Made by a program: the position numbers and the translations under genes. From positions 1 through 9,962 of the forward strand of contig JAJPKI010000013.1 in NCBI GenBank assembly GCA_021323835.1: a stretch of 9,962 nucleotides of DNA. Direction: 5' to 3'. This document shows, piece by piece, positions 1-5,129 of this stretch (position 1 is its first letter; each line of letters opens with the position of its first letter). Below the pieces are notes generated by a model. It did no database searches and was not told where the DNA came from. It saw only the letters and a program-made list of their open reading frames with translations. This DNA comes from Verrucomicrobiota bacterium. Lineage in GTDB: Bacteria; Verrucomicrobiota; Verrucomicrobiia; Limisphaerales; UBA11358.

Positions 1-206
1 CGGCTTTGGCAAATGATTTCAGAATGCCTGTGCTCGATGAAACGGGTCTTACCAATCAATATTATTACGACCTCAAGTGGAATTCATCCGGTGGCCAGCA
101 GCAAAACCAGCTTAAATTAAAACAAGCGCTCCTTGATCAACTCGGCTTGGAACTCGTTCCCGCTACCAACCCCATCGAAATGCTCATTGTTGAACGAGTG
201 CCATAA
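1..206 (+). CDS. TIGR03435 / DUF3738 family protein, C-terminal end (partial)
   Basis: Only the last 67 or so codons are in the window. The reading frame (first full codon at base 3) is open to the left edge, so the TTG at 6 is not taken as a start. The residues follow the C-terminal pattern of the TIGR03435 soil-associated family: PVLDETGLTNQY (the usual 'v.DkTGLtg.Yd' block), then a tryptophan-containing strand, then ALLDQLGLELVPATNPIEML and a valine-rich end. The family is of unknown biochemical function, predicted exported, and expanded in Acidobacteria and some Verrucomicrobia. In verrucomicrobia this domain can occur at the end of transmembrane sigma-factor fusions like those at 3223 and 5130, but the upstream part is missing here, so that cannot be decided. 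The next gene starts 11 bases after the TAA, which suggests co-transcription. Confidence 0.8.
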   Translation, partial: ALANDFRMPVLDETGLTNQYYYDLKWNSSGGQQQNQLKLKQALLDQLGLELVPATNPIEMLIVERVP

Positions 207-217
207 GCAGCAAAAAT

Positions 218-508
218 ATGGAACCCAAAATTCCCATCTCCACTTGGCGAACCGCTCACAAGAAATTGTTGCATGAGGATGAACAATATCGGAAGCGATT
301 TTATTCCTATCGTGTCACCGTTGTTTGTCTTTCGTGCGTTTTGCTGGTCTTTTATTTGCCATTCTTTGGCATCCATTTTTTCGGGTTCGGAATAAATCTT
401 TCCATCATGCTTGGCATAGTCGCCGTTATCATTTACCTGACGTTGCGACAGATTTCTTTTGAAAAACAAAGCATCAAACGTTATTTGCAATCGAGCCACA
501 ATCCCTAA
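218..508 (+). CDS. Small two-helix membrane protein, unknown function
   Basis: This encodes 96 residues and I do not recognise a family. A basic, hydrophilic N-terminus (about residues 1-30, rich in K, H and R) is followed by two hydrophobic segments at about 32-55 (around VTVVCLSCVLLVFYLPFF) and 58-76. A short basic tail then ends at SSHNP. Positive charge at both ends predicts both termini inside. The ATG at 218 is the only sensible start but has no clear Shine-Dalgarno sequence. It lies 11 bases after the preceding stop and 4 bases before the WD40 gene's ATG, so translational coupling is likely. It resembles the many small membrane proteins next to sigma-factor and pilin clusters in verrucomicrobia, and resembles the product at 7033 only in its general two-helix layout. 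Confidence 0.7.
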   Translation: MEPKIPISTWRTAHKKLLHEDEQYRKRFYSYRVTVVCLSCVLLVFYLPFFGIHFFGFGINLSIMLGIVAVIIYLTLRQISFEKQSIKRYLQSSHNP

Positions 509-512
509 TCAT

Positions 513-1562
513 ATGTTAAGCAGCAGCAAAACTACGATGAGAGACCATACAAAATGGTTCCGAGTGTTCTGTGTGCTGCTGTCAGCGCTAATCGTTCTGG
601 TAATTGTGTTGATCGTGGGGGCTTTGGTTCCATGGTGGCTCACCCGCCAGCCTACTTTTGGTGCTCCAGTTACCGGTCAGTCTATTCTCGTAATTCAAGG
701 ACACGGTGGCTGGGTAAATCGGGTCTCATTCAGTTCGGACGGGACACATATCGCCTCGGCTGGCGGCGCTCCTGACGTCGCTGTGAAAATGTGGAACAGT
801 AAGACAGGCGAATTGCTTCGCACCCTCATAAGCCACAAATACGACGTCTATAGTGTGGCATACAGCCAAGATAGTCATTATCTGGTTTCAGGTGGGCATG
901 ACAAAACGTTGAAGGTATGGAATTCCGAATCCGGTCAATTGGTGCGAACGATTGAGGAACTTGAACAACATGTGCGAGACGCCGAGTTCAGCCCCGACGG
1001 TCTGCATATCGCTTCGGCCGATGGTATTGGGGTGCGCATGTGGAATGCAGCGACAGGGCAGGAAGAAGTCAAGTTGCGAGGCGAACAAGGACCAACCCTC
1101 CGCATCGCGTTTTCTCCTGACGGCCAACGGCTGGCTGCGGCAAGGATTGATGGGACGGCATGTGTCTGGAACACCGCCACCGGTGAACAATTACTGGTTT
1201 TTAGGGGGCATAATGAAAGAGTGTGTGATGTGACTTTCAGCCCCGACGGCAAACGAGTCGCAACGGCATGTTGGGATCACAGTGTGAAAGTATGGGATGC
1301 AATTACCGGACAGGAGATCGTCACGTTCACAGGTCATCGGGCACCGGTTTCTGCGGTGGCGTTCAGCCCTGATGGAAAGCATCTGGCTTCCGGCGGTGAT
1401 GACAAAATTGTCAGAATTTGGAACGTGAGCGATGCCCGGGAAGTTTTAGCTTTTAGCGGGCATGCGGGCAACATTCGAAGTGTGGCCTTCAGCCCCGATG
1501 GAAAGCGCTTGGCTTCCTGCGGCGAGGACAAAACGATCAGAATATGGAAGGTGCGAGATTGA
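513..1562 (+). CDS. Membrane-anchored WD40 repeat (seven-bladed propeller) protein
   Basis: This encodes 349 residues. A short basic N-terminus (to about 15) precedes one hydrophobic helix at about 16-42, ending in PWW, which is a signal anchor rather than a cleaved signal. From about residue 58 to the end there are seven WD40 repeats of about 42 residues. Each has the pattern GH..V..V.FSPDG..LAS...D..++.W....G, enough for one complete beta-propeller. Repeats 5-7 are canonical. Repeat 3 and repeat 4 lack the GH dipeptide, and repeat 2 has SH. WD40 propellers are protein-interaction platforms with no catalytic role; here the propeller would face the periplasm. The frame is open to a TTG at 459 inside the previous gene. 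I chose the ATG at 513 because it begins just after the upstream stop; the ATG at 537 is also possible, and neither has a good ribosome site. The stop is TGA. Confidence 0.88.
   Translation: MLSSSKTTMRDHTKWFRVFCVLLSALIVLVIVLIVGALVPWWLTRQPTFGAPVTGQSILVIQGHGGWVNRVSFSSDGTHIASAGGAPDVAVKMWNSKTGELLRTLISHKYDVYSVAYSQDSHYLVSGGHDKTLKVWNSESGQLVRTIEELEQHVRDAEFSPDGLHIASADGIGVRMWNAATGQEEVKLRGEQGPTLRIAFSPDGQRLAAARIDGTACVWNTATGEQLLVFRGHNERVCDVTFSPDGKRVATACWDHSVKVWDAITGQEIVTFTGHRAPVSAVAFSPDGKHLASGGDDKIVRIWNVSDAREVLAFSGHAGNIRSVAFSPDGKRLASCGEDKTIRIWKVRD
1356..1549 (+). repeat. Near-identical DNA copies of WD40 blades 6 and 7
   Basis: Bases 1356-1423 and 1482-1549 match at 56 of 68 positions without gaps, exactly 126 bases (42 codons) apart. 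The other blades match much less well at the DNA level. This fits a recent internal duplication of one propeller blade, or conversion between two blades. Confidence 0.6.
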
Positions 1563-1575
1563 GAAGTGAAAAACC

Positions 1576-2325
1576 ATGCACAATAATCGCCGCATAAATC
1601 ATAATCTCAAAGTTACAAAAGGCTTCACGCTTGTTGAGTTGCTCGTTGTCGTGGCCGTTATTGGAATTTTGGCGGCGCTGCTTTTGCCCGCCTTGGCAAT
1701 AGCGAAAGGAAAAGCCCGTTCCACGATGTGTCAAAATAATCTCAAGCAAATGGGCGTGGCAGTAAGATTGGCTTTAGACGCAAACGGCACTTGGCCCGTG
1801 CAACCAATCGAACTTGCAGATTTTGCCGGAAAAGATACTGGCGCGGACAATCAGCATATTCCTACGAATAGCAGTATTTGGTATTGCCCCAGTTGGAATG
1901 CTAATAAAGGATGGGATGGAGTGGGAACATATCAATTCAACCGCAATGGCAGTGGAGATGTCACCGGGAGTCCGGCGGATAAATCATTAGGGCTTGGAAC
2001 AGGGCTGGGTGCAATGGAAGGCAGGAAGGAGCAGGAAATCATCAGCTCGGCGAACATGATTGTGATGGCGGAAATAAACGAAATCGGCGTCACTCCACCC
2101 GCGCCGCCGTGGCCTACGAATTTAGGTCCTGCATTTTTACAGGACTTTCCATTCAATCATTCCTATGGGTATTTTTTCGTTTTTCGTCATAATAAACATG
2201 CCAATTCACTATTTGGTGACGGACATGTTGAATCGGCAAATCATGACGGCTTGATTGGCAAAAATGATTCTGTCCGTCGTCGCTGGAATTACGACAACCA
2301 ACCGCACGATGAAAATTGGAGATAA
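1576..2325 (+). CDS. Prepilin-like (type II pseudopilin) protein with H-X9-DG motif
   Basis: This encodes 249 residues. A basic leader of 16 residues ends in Gly16, followed by Phe17 and the hydrophobic class III stretch FTLVELLVVVAVIGIL with Glu21 at +5. This is the prepilin-peptidase cleavage and N-methylation signature (TIGR02532 type). Near the C-terminus His205, nine residues, then Asp215-Gly216 (FGDGHVES) form the H-X9-DG motif that marks a large pseudopilin-like family in Planctomycetes and Verrucomicrobia. The product should be inserted in the inner membrane by its N-terminal helix and exposed outside; whether these proteins polymerise is unknown. The ATG lies 13 bases after the WD40 stop, behind a weak AGAAG. 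The next gene's ribosome site lies inside the last codons of this one, so the two are probably co-transcribed. Confidence 0.9.
   Translation: MHNNRRINHNLKVTKGFTLVELLVVVAVIGILAALLLPALAIAKGKARSTMCQNNLKQMGVAVRLALDANGTWPVQPIELADFAGKDTGADNQHIPTNSSIWYCPSWNANKGWDGVGTYQFNRNGSGDVTGSPADKSLGLGTGLGAMEGRKEQEIISSANMIVMAEINEIGVTPPAPPWPTNLGPAFLQDFPFNHSYGYFFVFRHNKHANSLFGDGHVESANHDGLIGKNDSVRRRWNYDNQPHDENWR
2318..2321 (+). promoter_or_regulatory. Ribosome binding site deciding the start at 2330
   Basis: GGAG lies 8 bases upstream of the ATG at 2330, inside the last codons of the preceding pilin gene. It supports 2330 over the TTG at 2255, where the same frame opens and which would overlap the pilin gene. Confidence 0.6.
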
Positions 2326-2329
2326 TTTT

Positions 2330-3049
2330 ATGTCAAAATTCATTATGATGCGCATTTTCCACTCGTTCACGTTAATTTGGTTAGCGGCTTTGATTTTGGG
2401 CACCATGGCTACACCCGCCATAGCCAAACAAATTTTTCTCGGGCCACTCGATGCGGGTGCCGAGCAACAAATGGACGACTGGTATCACGGCACCAGCGGC
2501 GATGCCTACCAATCTTTTGACGATACTGACCCGGCCATTGGTGCGCATGACTTCACTCTTGGGAACACCAACGCAGACCGGGGAAGTCATGCGGATTGGC
2601 GTTCTCAAATTTTTCCGCTCGGACCGGCGGTAGGCGGACTCAAACCCATCGACTTTTCGTTCAGCTACAAATTGACGGACAAGGTCAACGACAAGGACAA
2701 CATCCGCGTGCAATTGCGTTTTTACGACAAAGCCACCAACTTTCTCACACAAAAAGAATTTCTGCTCGGCTCCGCCAGTCAGGATTCCGAAATGAGTGCT
2801 TATAAAAAAATAACCGTCACAGACATTCGTGCGCCGAAAAGAGCGCAATCGGCAGATGTCACGTTCAGCGCCAATTTCTATAAAGTTGACCAATGGTCAT
2901 CGGGAACCGCCAGATTTGATGACTTCGCTGTGACCACCGCCTCACCTTTCCCATTTTTCAAATTTACTGTTGTCCCGGCAGCGCTGCTGTTGATTGCCGG
3001 TTTGACCGCGTGGTTCATGCGGTATCAGAGTCAAAGTAAATTGGGATAA
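2330..3049 (+). CDS. Secreted beta-rich protein with C-terminal membrane anchor
   Basis: This encodes 239 residues and matches no family I can name. Residues 1-32 form a signal peptide: basic start, a hydrophobic core around LIWLAALILG, and a likely cleavage after Ala-Ile-Ala32. Residues 33-205 alternate short beta-type segments with acidic loops, and end with ARFDDFAV. That is the terminal strand pattern of CBM4/9-like jelly rolls, and the same kind of strand ends the sensor modules of the sigma proteins at 3223 and 5130 (AWFDDFQIE, IWADDFQID). A second hydrophobic helix at about 209-230, followed by an arginine and a basic tail, looks like a sorting or anchoring tail like that of PEP-CTERM proteins but lacks the PEP motif. 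The start at ATG 2330 follows the pilin stop by 4 bases. A carbohydrate- or envelope-binding role is a guess from the strand pattern only. Confidence 0.75.
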   Translation: MSKFIMMRIFHSFTLIWLAALILGTMATPAIAKQIFLGPLDAGAEQQMDDWYHGTSGDAYQSFDDTDPAIGAHDFTLGNTNADRGSHADWRSQIFPLGPAVGGLKPIDFSFSYKLTDKVNDKDNIRVQLRFYDKATNFLTQKEFLLGSASQDSEMSAYKKITVTDIRAPKRAQSADVTFSANFYKVDQWSSGTARFDDFAVTTASPFPFFKFTVVPAALLLIAGLTAWFMRYQSQSKLG

Positions 3050-3101
3050 TAGTCGGAAATAACTTTGAGTTTTAATGCCGCTTTCAGAAAACAACAAACC
3101 A

Positions 3102-3198
3102 TTGCTACGAACCGCCCTCGAATCCGTGTGCGAGGCGTTGGCAACGTCATCGCCAACGGCGTTAAAAAAATTTCAAAAATAATCTGTTCGCTTTCCAT
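3102..3198 (+). repeat. Dispersed repeat, copy 1
   Basis: This matches 9211-9304 in the same orientation. The core at 3124-3146 and 9234-9256 is 23 bases with a single T/C difference (contains CCGTGTGCGAGGCG and TGGCAACG). It is flanked by recognisable matches on both sides (CGAACC to the left; TCAAAA, TTGT/CTGT and CTT-C blocks to the right) and needs small gaps. The right end runs into the promoter-like block before the sigma gene. Confidence 0.65.
3136..3158 (+). repeat. Perfect 7-base inverted repeat
   Basis: CGTTGGC and GCCAACG are separated by 9 bases. It could form a hairpin in RNA or bind a dimeric protein. It is followed by an A-run, not a T-run, so it is not a rho-independent terminator on this strand. 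The second repeat copy does not keep the right arm. Confidence 0.4.
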
Positions 3199-3222
3199 AT
3201 TGGCGTCCATGTATTGATAAAG
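3175..3222 (+). promoter_or_regulatory. Promoter / leader block shared by both sigma genes, copy 1
   Basis: The 48 bases before ATG 3223 align with the 46 bases before ATG 5130. Shared blocks, in order, are AAAAATAA, TGTT, CTTTCC and ATTGGCG, with one-base shifts. Such conservation immediately upstream of two diverged paralogues suggests a common promoter, plausibly recognised by these ECF sigma factors themselves (TGTT... as the -35 side, GGCGTC as the -10 side). The promoter assignment is inference; the similarity is visible directly. Confidence 0.45.
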
Positions 3223-5037
3223 ATGATGGCCGAAGACATGGAATTAGTGCGCGATTACGCCACCCGCCAGTCGGAAGAAGCGTTCGCAACGCTGGTTTCG
3301 CGGCACATCCATCTCGTTTATTCCGTCGCTCTGCGCCAAACGCGCGACCCGCATCTCGCCGAAGAAGTCACGCAGGCGGTTTTCATCATTTTAGCGCGCA
3401 AGGCGAAATCACTTGGCGATAAAACCATTTTAACAGGCTGGCTTTATCGCACGGCGCAATACGCGAGCGCCGATGCATTGAAAATGCAGCGGCGACGACA
3501 GCAGCGCGAACAGGAGGCTTACATGCAAACGATTTTGAATGAACCCGCCGAATCTCAAGTCTGGCAGCAAATCGCGCCGATGCTCGACGCCGCGATGCTG
3601 CGCCTCGGCGAAAAGGACCGAAATGCCGTGTTGCTCCGATTTTTTGAAGGCAAAGATTTTAAGGATGTCGGCGCGGCTTTGGGTGCGAGTGAAGACACGG
3701 CAAGAATGCGAATCAATCGCGCGTTGGGAAAATTGCAGAAAATTTTTCTGAAGCGCGGCGTTGATTCAACGACCGCGGCAATCGCCGAAACGATTTCAAA
3801 TAATTCCATTCAATCTGCGCCCGCCGTTTTGATCAAAACAACAACTGCCGTTGCGCTGGCCAAGGGTGCAACGGCTTCGATTTCTGTCACCGCTCTTGCA
3901 AAAGCAACATTCATAACCATGAAAACAAAAACTATTATTGCATCTGCTGCCGCCATCGCCGTCATCATTGGCTTTGGCACTTTTTTCACGTTTCATAAAT
4001 CGGCATCGCATTATGTGCAGCCGAAAAAGGAAACAATTCCCGTCAAACTTCCCAATGACGGCTTCGAATTTTCACATACCAACGGCTCATTCGTCATCGA
4101 CATGGATCCGATGGTCAAACGCACGGCGACATCGCAACCGTCCGCCCACATCAAATCGCAGGGAATGCCCGATACCCCCGATGCATTCATCGCTGCCTCG
4201 AACGGTCGCTGGATTTCAGCAGCCAGCAGAATCATTTACCGCATCCGGACAAATTCGTTGTTGTTCGGCAAACATGTCCGCATCAGCGGCTGGGTAAAGA
4301 CACGCGACGTCGCCAACTGGGCCGGCGCGACTGTCCAGATCGTCATCGGCAACGGTCACGTTTACGCCAGCGACGATATGTGCGACCACCTCATCCGCGG
4401 AACGAGTGATTGGCAAAAAATTGAATTCGTCACGGATATACCGAACGAACCTGCCGCGCTCGTTGTCCTCCCGACGTTGAATGGCCCCGGCGACGCGTGG
4501 TTCGATGATTTCCAGATTGAAATCGCTCCCGACGACCTGCCGGCTACTGACGACCGCACGTGGAATTTCTGGAGTCCAGACGGTTACGATTATTCCATGA
4601 CGACCGACACCAATGTCCTGCATGATGGTCATCCCACGAGCGTTATCCGTTACACCGGTAAAACACCTCCGCTGAAGGGCACGCAGGCCGGCCTCGGAAA
4701 AGTGGTGCATGACGTCAAAGAATATACCGGCCATACCGTGCGCATGAGCGTTTGGATGAAAACCGCCAATCTCCCCGGCCATGGCTGGCAAATTCTGCAA
4801 CCGCAGGACGCAAACGGCAAAATTCTGGCCAAGTATAAATTAGTCGGAAGCCGGCCCACCGGCGACACGGATTGGACGTTGCATACCATCACCTGCCAAA
4901 TTCCACCCGACACCCAATATTTCAACATCAATTGGGGATTCTACGGCACCGGCGAGATGTGGATTGACACCGATTCGTTTAAACTGGAGGTCGCTGATGA
5001 ACTTAATGGAGGAGTTTTCGGGCAACAAAAAAATTAA
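3223..5037 (+). CDS. ECF-type sigma factor fused to a membrane helix and two extracytoplasmic jelly-roll-like modules (copy A)
   Basis: This encodes 604 residues. Sigma region 2 is at about 20-93, with the DPHLAEEVTQAVFIIL core that binds core polymerase and the -10 element. Sigma region 4 is at about 118-175, with helix-turn-helix DFKDVGAALGASEDTARMRI. Typical ECF factors end there, near 180-200 residues. Here a threonine- and alanine-rich linker (177-235) leads to one membrane helix at about 237-257 (IIASAAAIAVIIGFGTFF). Two tandem modules follow, at about 280-443 and 444-591. Each has a 'G..VR.S.W.KT' strand, a '(T/S)DW' strand and a terminal W-D/F-D strand (AWFDDFQIE; MWIDTDSFKLE), resembling CBM4/9-like galactose-binding folds. 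Topology puts the sigma part in the cytoplasm and the modules outside. No anti-sigma gene is adjacent, so the fusion may be self-regulating, perhaps released by proteolysis. I chose the start at ATG 3223 (3226 equally possible) by alignment to the paralogue at 5130; a TTG at 3214 is less likely. Confidence 0.9.
   Translation: MMAEDMELVRDYATRQSEEAFATLVSRHIHLVYSVALRQTRDPHLAEEVTQAVFIILARKAKSLGDKTILTGWLYRTAQYASADALKMQRRRQQREQEAYMQTILNEPAESQVWQQIAPMLDAAMLRLGEKDRNAVLLRFFEGKDFKDVGAALGASEDTARMRINRALGKLQKIFLKRGVDSTTAAIAETISNNSIQSAPAVLIKTTTAVALAKGATASISVTALAKATFITMKTKTIIASAAAIAVIIGFGTFFTFHKSASHYVQPKKETIPVKLPNDGFEFSHTNGSFVIDMDPMVKRTATSQPSAHIKSQGMPDTPDAFIAASNGRWISAASRIIYRIRTNSLLFGKHVRISGWVKTRDVANWAGATVQIVIGNGHVYASDDMCDHLIRGTSDWQKIEFVTDIPNEPAALVVLPTLNGPGDAWFDDFQIEIAPDDLPATDDRTWNFWSPDGYDYSMTTDTNVLHDGHPTSVIRYTGKTPPLKGTQAGLGKVVHDVKEYTGHTVRMSVWMKTANLPGHGWQILQPQDANGKILAKYKLVGSRPTGDTDWTLHTITCQIPPDTQYFNINWGFYGTGEMWIDTDSFKLEVADELNGGVFGQQKN
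3512..3525 (+). promoter_or_regulatory. Internal Shine-Dalgarno plus ATG in sigma gene A
   Basis: AGGAGG (3512-3517) is followed, 5 bases later, by an in-frame ATG (3523, codon 101). It is a perfect ribosome site inside the gene and stronger than any at the gene's own start. The paralogue has the same arrangement at 5422-5435. Use as a real internal start is unproven. Confidence 0.3.
3745..3879 (+). repeat. Juxtamembrane island nearly identical to 5652-5786
   Basis: These 45 codons encode exactly the same residues as 5652-5786 of the second sigma gene. The DNA differs at 10 of 135 positions, all silent, and 3749-3806 is an unbroken 58-base match. The flanking coding sequence is far more diverged, at silent sites as well. 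Confidence 0.85.
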
Positions 5038-5083
5038 TTGCCGTCATCGCGACTCGTGCTGCATTTCGCGCCCGCTATGCGTG

Positions 5084-5129
5084 AAAAATAACTTGTTACC
5101 TTTCCCCGATTGGCGGCATTTAGTGGTAG
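5084..5129 (+). promoter_or_regulatory. Promoter / leader block shared by both sigma genes, copy 2
   Basis: The block lies in the 92-base gap between the two sigma genes and aligns with 3175-3222. It contains AAAAATAA, then TTGTTACC, CTTTCC and ATTGGCG at nearly the same distances from the ATG. Copy 2 keeps TTACC where copy 1 has TTCGC, and has GGCGGC where copy 1 has GGCGTC. It suggests the second gene has its own promoter despite being in tandem. The rest of the gap (5038-5083) shows nothing else I can support. Confidence 0.45.

Larger units (their letters stand above)
3050..3222 (+). other. Intergenic region upstream of the first sigma gene
   Basis: This is a 173-base gap with no convincing gene. 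It holds one copy of a dispersed repeat (about 3102-3198), an inverted repeat (3136-3158), a 35-codon open frame (3075-3182, sequence partly mirrored in the second repeat copy) and the promoter-like block shared with the second sigma gene (3175-3222). I see no intrinsic terminator: no stem is followed by a run of T. Confidence 0.6.

Noticed and set aside
459..512. WD40 gene starting at TTG 459
   Set aside because: It would overlap the preceding gene by 50 bases and add a segment with no homology or signal-like features; ATG 513 or 537 fits the spacing.
2255..2329. TTG start of the secreted protein at 2255
   Set aside because: It overlaps the pilin gene, lacks a ribosome site, and would place the signal peptide internally; ATG 2330 has GGAG and a clean signal peptide.
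2381..2893. Minus-strand open frame opposite the secreted protein
   Set aside because: It has no recognisable domain and no ribosome site; the + strand reading has a signal peptide and anchor.
3136..3170. Rho-independent terminator after the secreted-protein gene
   Set aside because: The stem is real but is followed by A residues, not T, on the + strand, and nothing U-rich follows it on the - strand.
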